A stretch of 64,000 nt of DNA from the NCBI RefSeq assembly GCF_034057115.1, contig NZ_CP139195.1, forward strand, positions 1,488,001-1,552,000. Direction: 5' to 3'. Under the pieces are notes generated by a model, which did not search any database, was not told where the DNA came from, and was given only the letters and a program-made list of their open reading frames with translations. This DNA comes from Pseudomonas sp. AN-1 (lineage in GTDB: Bacteria; Pseudomonadota; Gammaproteobacteria; Pseudomonadales; Pseudomonadaceae). This document shows positions 51,285-59,424 of the stretch, in pieces (positions within the stretch are counted from its first letter, which is position 1; every line of letters begins with the position of its first letter). The translations under genes were made by a program, and so were the position numbers.

Positions 51285-52980
51285 GGTTGATCTCCTCCAG
51301 TGAGGTCCGCCCTTCGCGCACCAGCTGCAGCGCCGACTCGCGCAGCAGACGCAGGCCGCGGCGGCGTGCCAGTTCCTTGACCTGGGTGATCGGCTGGCGC
51401 TCGATGATCATCTGCCGCAGCTCGTCGTCGAGCAGCAGCAGTTCGGCGATGGCGGTACGCCCGCGGTAGCCGGTGCCGCGGCAGCGGCCGCAGCCCGTGC
51501 CGTGCACGAAGCGGTAGTCGCCGACCCGCTCGGGATCGAGGCCGGAGGACAGCAGCAGCTCGCGGTCGGGCTGGTGCGGCTGGGCGCAACCGGGGCAGAC
51601 CAGGCGGATCAGGCGCTGGGCGAGGATGCCGTTGAGGGCGGAGACGAAGCTGTAGGGATCGACCTCCATCTGCACGAAGCGGCCGATCACGTCGAACACG
51701 TTGTTGGCGTGGATGGTGGTGAACACCAGGTGGCCGGTGAGCGCCGACTGCACGGCGATCTGCGCGGTGTCCGGGTCGCGGATCTCGCCGACCATGATCT
51801 TGTCGGGGTCGTGGCGCAGGATCGAGCGCAGGCCGCGGGCGAAGGTCAGGCCCTTCTTCTCGTTGACCGGGATCTGCAGCACCCCGGCCAGCTGGTACTC
51901 GACCGGGTCCTCGATGGTGATGATCTTGTCGACGCCGTGGTTGATCTCGCTGATCAGCGCGTACAGCGTGGTGGTCTTGCCGCTGCCGGTGGGGCCGGTG
52001 ACCAGCACCATGCCATAGGGCTCGCCGGCCAGGCGGCGCAGGGTGCGCTTGGTGGGCTCGTCGAAGCCCAGCGCCTCGAGGCGCACGCCGCTGATCTGGT
52101 CGCTCAGGTCCTGCTTGTCGAGCACCCGCAGCACCGCATCCTCGCCGAAGATGCTCGGCATGATCGACACGCGGAAGTCGATCTGCCGGCCCTTGATGCC
52201 GACCTTGAAGCGGCCGTCCTGGGGCACGCGCTTCTCGGCGATGTCCAGCTCGGCCATCACCTTGATCCGCGAGATGACCTGCTCGGCCACTTCCGCGCCC
52301 GGCACCCGGCTGATGCCGTTGAGCACGCCGTCGATGCGGTACTTGATCACCAGCCCGTTGCCGGTGACGCCCAGGTGGATGTCGCTGGCGTGCATCTTCA
52401 GGGCGTCGTAGAGGGTCGAGTTGACCAGCTTGACCACCACGCTGGCGTCCTCGCTGATCTGCGCCAGCGACAGGGTCTCGACCGCCTCCACCTCGACGCT
52501 GCCTTCGGCCTCGCCGGCCAGCGACTCGACGGCGTGGAAGTCCTCCTCATGGCGGGCCAGGTAGCCGGCCAGGTCGGCCGGATGCACCAGGTACAGCGGT
52601 GCGCCGCGCAGCTGCTCGTCGATCCAGGCCAGGCGCTGGGCATCGAAGGGGTCGCTGAACACGCCGACCGTCTCGCCGTCGCGGCTGACCAAGGCGAACT
52701 CGCGCTTGAGCGCCTGGGCGAGGGAGACCCGGTCGAACAGCGGCGCGCAGGCGAACAGCGCATCGCCGGCCAGTACCGGATAGCACAGGGTCGCCCCCAG
52801 ACGACGGATGAACTCCGCAGGCTCGCCCTCCAGCCCCTCCTCCAGCTCGTCCAGCACCCGCCGCCCGCTGGCCGCGGCCCGCTCGCGGGCGGCATGCAGC
52901 TGGACGGTCTCGATGCGCTCTGGATGGATCTCGGCGGAAACGTTCGGCGCAGGTGTAGTTATTGTTATCACTCGATCCAT
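51265..52980 (-). CDS. GspE/PilB-like secretion ATPase
   Basis: A 571-residue ATPase: an N1 MshE-N-like domain (residues about 1 to 130), then the P-loop (GPTGSGKT at 329 to 336), Asp box, Walker B-like LGRILRHDPDKIMVGE, His box (TGHLVFTTIHANN) and a tetracysteine zinc motif (VCPGCAQ and GCGRCRGTG). It powers pseudopilus assembly. ATG 52980; a TATACT -10 element at 53018 to 53013 suggests a promoter just upstream. Confidence 0.93.
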   Translation of the reverse strand: MDRVITITTPAPNVSAEIHPERIETVQLHAARERAAASGRRVLDELEEGLEGEPAEFIRRLGATLCYPVLAGDALFACAPLFDRVSLAQALKREFALVSRDGETVGVFSDPFDAQRLAWIDEQLRGAPLYLVHPADLAGYLARHEEDFHAVESLAGEAEGSVEVEAVETLSLAQISEDASVVVKLVNSTLYDALKMHASDIHLGVTGNGLVIKYRIDGVLNGISRVPGAEVAEQVISRIKVMAELDIAEKRVPQDGRFKVGIKGRQIDFRVSIMPSIFGEDAVLRVLDKQDLSDQISGVRLEALGFDEPTKRTLRRLAGEPYGMVLVTGPTGSGKTTTLYALISEINHGVDKIITIEDPVEYQLAGVLQIPVNEKKGLTFARGLRSILRHDPDKIMVGEIRDPDTAQIAVQSALTGHLVFTTIHANNVFDVIGRFVQMEVDPYSFVSALNGILAQRLIRLVCPGCAQPHQPDRELLLSSGLDPERVGDYRFVHGTGCGRCRGTGYRGRTAIAELLLLDDELRQMIIERQPITQVKELARRRGLRLLRESALQLVREGRTSLEEINRVTFVA

Positions 52981-53052
52981 GGTGATGCTCTCCGACCCCG
53001 TCCGGCAGACTGAGTATAGTTGGCGTTGCAACTCCGCACGGCCGCGCGCCCC

Positions 53053-53445
53053 TCAGCGGCGGCCGACCGTCACCCCGAGCACCTGGGCAGCCAGATCGGC
53101 CAGCGCGAAGGGCTTGAACAGCACATGCGCGATACCGCGCCGACGCACCTCCTCGCTGACCCGATGCCCGGGATGGGCGGTGATCAGCACGCAGGGAGAC
53201 AGGCAGCCACAGCGCCGCAGGCCATCGAGCACCTCGAAGCCGGTCATGTCCGGCAGGCTGTAGTCGAGCACCAGCACGTCCGGCGCGAAGCTGCAGCCAA
53301 GGCCTACGGCGCTGGCTCCATCGCTGGCCACCCGCACCTCGCCGCCCAGGGCGGACAGATAGATGTTCATGTTCTCCGCCAGGACCGACTCGTCCTCGAC
53401 GACCAGAACCTTGACTGCCGCACTGGGTATGGAGAAGGCATCCAC
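53053..53445 (-). CDS. Stand-alone response-regulator receiver protein
   Basis: A 130-residue single receiver domain: acidic pair in VVEDESV, phosphorylated Asp in VLVLDYSLPDM, Thr in LITAHPGHR and Lys in FKPFA. No output domain is attached, so it acts through a partner (perhaps the ATPase or an unlinked kinase pathway). The GTG at 53445 is favoured because of the GGAG site upstream; an in-frame TTG lies further upstream. It is separate from both neighbouring blocks. Confidence 0.75.
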   Translation of the reverse strand: MDAFSIPSAAVKVLVVEDESVLAENMNIYLSALGGEVRVASDGASAVGLGCSFAPDVLVLDYSLPDMTGFEVLDGLRRCGCLSPCVLITAHPGHRVSEEVRRRGIAHVLFKPFALADLAAQVLGVTVGRR

Positions 53446-53730
53446 GGCTGGGACTCCGGATACGCTGGGGGCCGGGTGTCCGCAAGCTGCGCACACCTCC
53501 TGCGATGCCTGTGGCCAGCGGGCCGCTCGCCATCGCACGCTCGCCCATGCACGCTCCACGCCAGCGCCGAGGCGCCCGCAATGGACTCTCAAGTCATTGA
53601 TCTGGAAAGGATTATTTCGAGCGCGAGGGACGTGGGGGAAATGCGTGGGGGCAACGCGCAGCGGGGGCGCGGGCCATCCCCCATTTTCTCCGGCGGTTTT
53701 CCCCGAAAGTGGGGAAAACCGCCCCGGCCG
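53446..53730. other. 285-bp spacer between the oxidase block and the secretion block
   Basis: No gene. Holds the inverted repeat at 53692 to 53723 next to the oxidase block and the unread upstream region of the receiver gene. Confidence 0.6.
53692..53723 (-). terminator. Perfect hairpin after the oxidase-block genes
   Basis: A 13-bp perfect stem GGCGGTTTTCCCC / GGGGAAAACCGCC, 6-nt loop, 8 bp after the stop of the SurA-like gene. No T-run follows, so it may be a processing or REP-like element as much as a terminator. It probably ends or separates the oxidase transcript. Confidence 0.55.
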
Positions 53731-54393
53731 CTACAGCGGCACCAGGCGCTCGATGCGGGCTCCGGCGCGCAGCCGCTCGAGCACGGCCTGGCGCGCCTCG
53801 GCGGTGCGCCGGGCGAGCAGCAACTGGCGGACCACGGCCAGCCGCCGGGCCTCGTCGCCGCCCTGCTCCGCGCCGGCCGCCTGCAGCTGGGTGCCGAGGG
53901 CCTGGTAGAAACTGCGCACTTCCTCGTCGCTGACCGTGACGACGGGCAGCAGGCGGTCGAGCACGCGGCTGGCGGCGATCTCGCGACGCAGGTAGGCGGC
54001 GTAGCCCGCCTCGTCGAAACCGGCCGCCTGCAGGCGGCGCTCGAAGGCGGCCGGGTTGGCGAAGCCGGCCGCCACCGCGGCGCGGGCGCGCGCCACCTCC
54101 TCGTCGCCGACCTCGATGGACAGCCGCCGGGCTTCCTGCCAGAGCAGTTCCTTGTCGATCAGTTGCTCCAGCGCCTCGCGCTTGAGGCGCTTGTACACCG
54201 AAGGGTTGCGGATCTGCGCGACGCTGCGCTGCTGCTCGCGCAGGTAGTCCTCGAAGTGCCGCTCGAGGCGGAACTGGCTGATCTCGGCGCCATTGACCCG
54301 CGCCGCGCTGCCGTACTCCTGCGCCGACAGCTCGTAGCCCACCAGCAGGACCAGAAACAGCGCCATCAGCGCCTGGAAGAGTCCCTTGATCAT
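53731..54393 (-). CDS. Membrane-anchored SurA-N-like chaperone
   Basis: A 220-residue protein: one transmembrane segment (about residues 7 to 22), then a helical SurA N-terminal-type domain (VNGAEISQFRLERHFEDYL, LKREALEQLIDKELLWQEARR). The parvulin peptidyl-prolyl isomerase domain usually found is absent. It may act as a periplasmic chaperone for the secreted oxidase or the cytochrome. ATG 54393, overlapping the cytochrome stop. Confidence 0.72.
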   Translation of the reverse strand: MIKGLFQALMALFLVLLVGYELSAQEYGSAARVNGAEISQFRLERHFEDYLREQQRSVAQIRNPSVYKRLKREALEQLIDKELLWQEARRLSIEVGDEEVARARAAVAAGFANPAAFERRLQAAGFDEAGYAAYLRREIAASRVLDRLLPVVTVSDEEVRSFYQALGTQLQAAGAEQGGDEARRLAVVRQLLLARRTAEARQAVLERLRAGARIERLVPL

Positions 54394-55952
54394 GGCGTCT
54401 CCACCTTCAGGTAACGACCGGTGGGACGGAACAGCTTGCGCTGCAGATCCACCGTCACTATGTGCGCACCCGGCGCGCCGATGCGCCGGCCCGGCCCGAA
54501 GCCGAGTTCGGGCGTCACGCCGGTCTGGAAGGCGTGCAGGTTCTCCAGCGCGGTCAAGAGCTTCTCCCGGCTGGCGTCGCGCCCGGCGCGCTTGAGCCCC
54601 TCGACCAGCACCAGCGCGGCGCTGTAGGTGCTGACCTGCAAGGCCGCATGCTGGCCGTTCAGCCCGCCGCGCCGGCGCACCGCCTGCAGGGCCGCGCTGC
54701 CCGAGGGCGTCCAGTCGCCGGGCAGGAAGGGATAGGCGAGGAACAGCCGGCCGCTGAAGCTCGCCGGAATGCCCAGCGCCGAACCGGCCACCTGGTTCGA
54801 CGAGGCGAACAGCAGCGGCGCCTGGCCGGCCTCATCCAGGGTCGTCGCCAGGGCGACGAAGGCCTCGGGCAGGCCGAGGAAGAACACCGCCGCAAGCTCG
54901 CCGGCCAACGGCCTGTCGAGGCTGGCCGGCGCGCCGCCGTAGCGCATCAGCCCCACCTTGCGCCAGCCGCGCTGCTGCAGGTGCCCGGCCAGCATCTCGG
55001 CCAGCTCCCGGTGGCGCGGCTCGTCCGGATAGGCGATCAGGGTTTGCCCATCGCCCATCCCCAGTTGGTCGTCGGCGTAGGCGGCCAGGGCGAACAGTTG
55101 CTCGCGCAGCCCCGGCAGCGGCTCGAAGACGAAGCGGCTGTCGGCGCCGTCGGCGAACTGCACCAGCGGGCCGATCAGCGGCACTCCGGCCGGCGCCAGC
55201 AGCTCGCCGTAGTGGCCCTCGAGCACCGGCGCCAGCGGCGCGACCAGGGCGAACACGTCGCGCCTTTCGATCAGCTCGCGCAGGGCCGCCTCCGCGCTGG
55301 AGCGGTCGGCGCCGGGGTCGGCGATCACCAGCTCCAGCCGCCGGCCGTGGACCCCGCCGGTCTCGTTGATGCCGCCGATCGCCCCGCGCAGCACCGCCTC
55401 CACGGTCCGGCCCAGGCTCGCCAGCGGCCCCCTGGCCGGCAGCAGCGTACCTATGCGCACCACGTCCTCGTGCAGGCCGGGGTCGCGATCCTCCTCGATA
55501 CGCTTGATGTAGGCAGTGAGGTTGGCCATGTCGCGCTGCGACATGACGAAACGCGGCATGGCCGGGTCGAGGCGGTTGCCGGCCGGGTCCCGCCCCTCGA
55601 CCAGCGCCCGGGCGAAGGCGGCCTCGTCGTAGGCCGGGTGCCGGCGCCCGCTGGGCAGCACCTGGCCGTAGGGCGCGCTCAGCCGCCGCCAGGTGATGTC
55701 CGGCGGCCGCACGCCGCCCTCGCGCCGGCCGCGGCCGTCGCTGCCATGGCAACTGGCGCAGGGCACCACCGCCGCCGGCATCGAGGTGCCGGCGGCGCCG
55801 ATGCGCGCGTGGATGAGCGCATCGGCCGAGGCGCTGGTGCCGTGCAGGTAGATCTGCCGGCCGGCCGCCTCCTCGGGCGTCAGCTGCAGAGCCACGGCCA
55901 TGCCGGCCCAGCCCAGCAGCACGCCCAACAGCAACGCCCGGATAGCACCCAT
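54390..55952 (-). CDS. Cytochrome c fused to a periplasmic ligand-binding domain
   Basis: A 520-residue exported protein: signal peptide (residues about 1 to 22), a cytochrome c domain with CASCHGSDG (haem site, Cys-x-x-Cys-His about residue 65) and a candidate distal Met (PRFVMSQRDMANLTAY), followed by a ligand-binding type 1 domain (about residues 170 to 510, VRIGTLLPARGPLASLGRTV, typical of branched-chain amino acid receptors). The pairing of an electron carrier with an ABC-type binding fold in one protein is unusual. AGGGAGG precedes the ATG. Confidence 0.82.
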   Translation of the reverse strand: MGAIRALLLGVLLGWAGMAVALQLTPEEAAGRQIYLHGTSASADALIHARIGAAGTSMPAAVVPCASCHGSDGRGRREGGVRPPDITWRRLSAPYGQVLPSGRRHPAYDEAAFARALVEGRDPAGNRLDPAMPRFVMSQRDMANLTAYIKRIEEDRDPGLHEDVVRIGTLLPARGPLASLGRTVEAVLRGAIGGINETGGVHGRRLELVIADPGADRSSAEAALRELIERRDVFALVAPLAPVLEGHYGELLAPAGVPLIGPLVQFADGADSRFVFEPLPGLREQLFALAAYADDQLGMGDGQTLIAYPDEPRHRELAEMLAGHLQQRGWRKVGLMRYGGAPASLDRPLAGELAAVFFLGLPEAFVALATTLDEAGQAPLLFASSNQVAGSALGIPASFSGRLFLAYPFLPGDWTPSGSAALQAVRRRGGLNGQHAALQVSTYSAALVLVEGLKRAGRDASREKLLTALENLHAFQTGVTPELGFGPGRRIGAPGAHIVTVDLQRKLFRPTGRYLKVETP

Positions 55953-56015
55953 GCCCGTTCCTCCCTGTCGCTCCTCCACTCGGCGGCCTGTTGCGCCCCA
56001 GCCCCCGTCCGCGCG

Positions 56016-56651
56016 TCAGCGCCCCGCCACCGGCAGGGTCAGCAGTTGCAGGCGCTGGGCGATGGCCTGCGGCGGCGCATCCGGACGGATCTTGCTCCAG
56101 CGCTTGTTGGCCACGTCGCCGGCGATCAGCAGCGTGGAGTGCTCCTCGGGGCTGTGCGACAGCTGGCCGAGGCGGCCCAGCACCACGTCCATCTGCTCCT
56201 TGCTACCGGTGAGGAAGATCCAGTTGGGATCGTCAGCGCCCTGCTTGCGCGCATAGGCCTTGAGCGCCTGCGGCGAATCGTTCTGCGGGTCGCTGGTCAG
56301 CGAGATGAAGTGCACCCGCCCGGCATCCTCGCCCAGGGCCTCGCGCACCTCGCGCAGCTTGCGGGTGATCAGCGGACAGGCGTCCTCGCAGCTGGTGAAG
56401 ATGACGTTGAGCAGCACCACCCGCCCCTGCAGCACATCGCTGTAGAAGCGCACCTGGCGGCCATCCTGGTCGAGCAGCGGGGTATCGGTGAAATAGCTGC
56501 GCGCATCCAGGGTGCCGCCGCCCTTCACCTCCTGCGCCACCGGGCCGGCGGCGGGCGGCGCCTGGTGGCCGGCGTGCTCCTCGTGGGCCTGCAGCAGGCC
56601 AGAGCCCAGGCAGGCGGCCAGCGCCAGGGCGATCCGGCGGCGCCGGCTCAT
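56016..56651 (-). CDS. Sco1/SenC copper chaperone (second of the pair)
   Basis: A 211-residue periplasmic thioredoxin-fold protein: signal peptide, His-rich N-terminal segment (HEEHAGHQ), the copper-binding SCEDACP motif (residues about 83 to 89) and a His ligand in EEHSTLLIAG. Sco proteins deliver copper to oxidases. It overlaps the first Sco gene by 4 bp. No anchor other than a signal peptide is seen. Confidence 0.88.
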   Translation of the reverse strand: MSRRRRIALALAACLGSGLLQAHEEHAGHQAPPAAGPVAQEVKGGGTLDARSYFTDTPLLDQDGRQVRFYSDVLQGRVVLLNVIFTSCEDACPLITRKLREVREALGEDAGRVHFISLTSDPQNDSPQALKAYARKQGADDPNWIFLTGSKEQMDVVLGRLGQLSHSPEEHSTLLIAGDVANKRWSKIRPDAPPQAIAQRLQLLTLPVAGR

Positions 56652-57346
56652 GGCCGCTCTCCCTTGACCATGAAGCTCTGGTGCCCCTCATGCCCCTCGT
56701 GGTCCTGCCGCTGGGCGCTCAGCTCCTCGACCTTGGCCAGCAGCACCGCCGGATCGGTGAAGCCGTAGAAGCGCGTCCACTGCCCGCTGCGCGCGTCGCC
56801 GACCAGGATCACCGGCGTGTGGTTCTCGAAGTCGGCGCTCCAGGTGCCCAGCCCCTTGAGGGTGTCGTTGACCGCCGGCACCGGGCCGGTCAGCCAGGTC
56901 CAGCCCGGCCCGGCCTTGTAGAGGCTGGCGTACTCGCGCAGGCGCGCCGGCGTGTCGCGCAGCGGGTCGACGCTGATCGACACCAGCTGCACCTCGCGCC
57001 CGGCCCGTTCGCCCAGCTGCATCTGGACCTTCTGCATGATCGCCGACACCACCGGGCAGACCGTGGTGCAGCTGGTGTAGACGAAGCCCATCACCACGAT
57101 GCGGTCGTCCACCACCTCGTCCCCGAGGCGTACCTGGCGCTCGTGCTGGTCGGTCAGCAGCACGTCGGCGAAGCGCACCCGGGTGCCTTCCGGCGGCGTC
57201 GGCGCGGCGGCATGGCCGGCATGCCCCGCGTGGCCCTGATGCCCGGCATGTTCTTCCGGCGAGTGGGCCTGGGCCGGCGCGACGGCGAGGCCGAGGCTGC
57301 ACAGGGCGATGGCCAGGGCCAGTTGCAGTCGTTGGAGTCTTTGCAT
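56648..57346 (-). CDS. Sco1/SenC copper chaperone (first of the pair)
   Basis: A 232-residue Sco-family protein with a signal peptide, a His-rich N-terminus (HAGHQGHAGHAGH), CTTVC motif near residue 95, and the His ligand in ENHTPVILVGDA; a second His-rich tail (HEGHEGHQ) ends the protein. It probably loads copper into the downstream multicopper oxidase. It sits between the beta-propeller gene and the second Sco gene. ATG 57346; upstream frame is open to 57391. Confidence 0.9.
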   Translation of the reverse strand: MQRLQRLQLALAIALCSLGLAVAPAQAHSPEEHAGHQGHAGHAGHAAAPTPPEGTRVRFADVLLTDQHERQVRLGDEVVDDRIVVMGFVYTSCTTVCPVVSAIMQKVQMQLGERAGREVQLVSISVDPLRDTPARLREYASLYKAGPGWTWLTGPVPAVNDTLKGLGTWSADFENHTPVILVGDARSGQWTRFYGFTDPAVLLAKVEELSAQRQDHEGHEGHQSFMVKGERP

Positions 57347-57387
57347 GTTGTTGTTCTCCGCTGTACCCGGGCGGCTGCCGCCCGGGA

Positions 57388-59346
57388 TCATGGTTGTGTC
57401 CCGCTGGCCCTGGTGGCGCGCAGGCTGACGTAGGGCTGGTCGCCGTACTTCATCCCCAGCGAGTCCGAGCCCACGTGCAGGTACCAGGCCCCGACCTCCG
57501 GCACATCCACCGTGACCTCGTAGACGCCCTCGCCGACCTCGCTGGCCGCCACCTCGCGCGGGCGCGAGGCCGGGGCGAGGAAGTAGCGCACGCGCAGATC
57601 CTGTATCCCGGTCCGCGGCTGGCTGGGGCTGCCCTGGACGACGCGGAAGCGCGCCTTCACCTGCGAGCCGGCGCGTACTGTCGGGCTGTCGAGGAGGAAC
57701 TCCACCCGCGGCGCGCCCAACTGGCGCTGCAGCTCGGGGTTGGCCTCCACCTCGGTGGCGAAGCAGTGGGTGATCTGCGGCTGGTTGAGCAGGAAGGCGA
57801 CGTCGAAGCGGCCGGCCGCCGGCAGCTGGACCCGCGCGCCGAACACGCCGGGCTCCAGCTCGCGCAGGCTGCGATCGACCACCGTGGCCGCCCGCGAGGT
57901 ATGCCCGCGGTTGAGGTAGCCGGACATCGGCGCGTTCATGCCCTCCATGTAGAAATAGGTGGTGTTGTCCACCGGGTTGACCACGAACACCGCGGCATCG
58001 TCGCGCGCCGCGGCGATGCCCGAGGCCAGCGGCAGGTCGCCGGCCAGCTTGGGCGCGGCCGGACCGGCGTCGAAGCCCAGCACGCCGGGCTGGCGGTCCT
58101 TGCCCAGCGAGGCGAGGTCGACCATGGTCACCTTCGGCGAAGCCAGCCCGCGGATGTAGGCGAAGCCGCGGGTGAAGGCGATCTGCCAGGGCTCGGCGGC
58201 GACCTCCAGGGTGTGCAGGATCTCGTCGCTGGCGGCGTCGAACACCGTGGCGGTGTTCTCCAGGGTGTTGAGGACGAAGCCGTAGCGGCCGTCCGGGGTG
58301 AAGCGCAGCGGGCCGATGCCCTGCTTCGCCTGGATGGTCTTGCGCAGCTTCAGGCTGCCGGCGTCGATCACGCTGATGGTGCCGGCCTTGCCGTCGGCCA
58401 CGTAGACGGCCCCGGACAGCGGCGAGAAGGCCACCGCCAGCGGCATGGGGCCGGTGCGGATCTCGCGCACCGTCTTCAGGCTGGCCACGTCGAACACCGT
58501 CAGGGTGCCGGCATCGCGGCTGCCGACGAAGGCATGGCGCGAGGCGGCGTCGAAGGCGATCTCGTGGTGGCCCTTGCCGGTGGCGGCGCTCAGCACCGGC
58601 TTGAGGGTCTGGGTGTCGATCACCGTCACCCCGCTGTCACCCTCGCGGCGCGCGTTGTTGCCGACCCACAGGTAGCGGCCGTCGGGCTGCAGGGCGAGGC
58701 GCACCGGGTCGTGGCCGGCCTTGAGGTTGTCGATCACCTTGAAGCTCTCGGTATCGACCACCGCCACCTCGCCGGCATCCGGCATGGACACGAACAGGCG
58801 CTTGCCGTCGGCGCTGGCGACCCAGTCCATGGGCGCGCGCCTGAGCTGGATGCGCCCGAGCGTGCTGGTGATGCCGCCCACCGAGGTCTGCGGGTCGATC
58901 ACCGAGATGCTGGGGTCCTTGTTCAGGATCAGCAGGTAATAGCTGTTGAGGTCGAGCATCGGGCGCATGCCCGGCGTGCCCTTGAGGAACAGGCCGACCT
59001 TGGCCCGGCACGACATCGCCTCGCGCTTGTCCCCGGCGACGGCGGCCAGGTCCAGCCAGGCGCCCGGCGTCTGGCCGGTCAGCGGCTGCCCGCTGTTGGC
59101 ATCGGTCAGCCGGAAGCGGATGTCGGCGAACCCACCTTCGAGCAGCCGGGCGGTATCGACCGGCCTGGCCTCGAACTCGATCGCCACGCCGTTGCGCACC
59201 AGGCGGTTGGGATTGTCCGGCTGCGCCGCCGCGCCGGCGCCGGGCTCGGCAGCCAGACTGGCGGAAGCCACCAGGCCAAGTGCGGATAACAGCAAGAGAA
59301 CGCCAAATCCATTTCTGCCTACGGGTTTCACGATCGTCGCCCCCAT
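57388..59346 (-). CDS. YncE-like beta-propeller periplasmic protein
   Basis: A 652-residue exported protein with a signal peptide (about residues 8 to 33) and a C-terminal seven-bladed beta-propeller (repeats such as VSVIDAGSL, AVVDTESFKVIDN, VTVIDTQTLK), an N-terminal Ig-like region and a C-terminal domain (SQVKARFRVVQG). This is the YncE/40-residue YVTN repeat type seen beside multicopper and haem oxidases. ATG 59346 has AGGAG; an upstream TTG at 59358 is less likely. Confidence 0.83.
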   Translation of the reverse strand: MGATIVKPVGRNGFGVLLLLSALGLVASASLAAEPGAGAAAQPDNPNRLVRNGVAIEFEARPVDTARLLEGGFADIRFRLTDANSGQPLTGQTPGAWLDLAAVAGDKREAMSCRAKVGLFLKGTPGMRPMLDLNSYYLLILNKDPSISVIDPQTSVGGITSTLGRIQLRRAPMDWVASADGKRLFVSMPDAGEVAVVDTESFKVIDNLKAGHDPVRLALQPDGRYLWVGNNARREGDSGVTVIDTQTLKPVLSAATGKGHHEIAFDAASRHAFVGSRDAGTLTVFDVASLKTVREIRTGPMPLAVAFSPLSGAVYVADGKAGTISVIDAGSLKLRKTIQAKQGIGPLRFTPDGRYGFVLNTLENTATVFDAASDEILHTLEVAAEPWQIAFTRGFAYIRGLASPKVTMVDLASLGKDRQPGVLGFDAGPAAPKLAGDLPLASGIAAARDDAAVFVVNPVDNTTYFYMEGMNAPMSGYLNRGHTSRAATVVDRSLRELEPGVFGARVQLPAAGRFDVAFLLNQPQITHCFATEVEANPELQRQLGAPRVEFLLDSPTVRAGSQVKARFRVVQGSPSQPRTGIQDLRVRYFLAPASRPREVAASEVGEGVYEVTVDVPEVGAWYLHVGSDSLGMKYGDQPYVSLRATRASGTQP

Positions 59347-59424
59347 TCGCTCCTGCAAGCGGCCGGCCTGGCTGACAGCTCCAGGCCGACCGAACGCACC
59401 GTGTTGTTGTTATGCGTTACGCGG

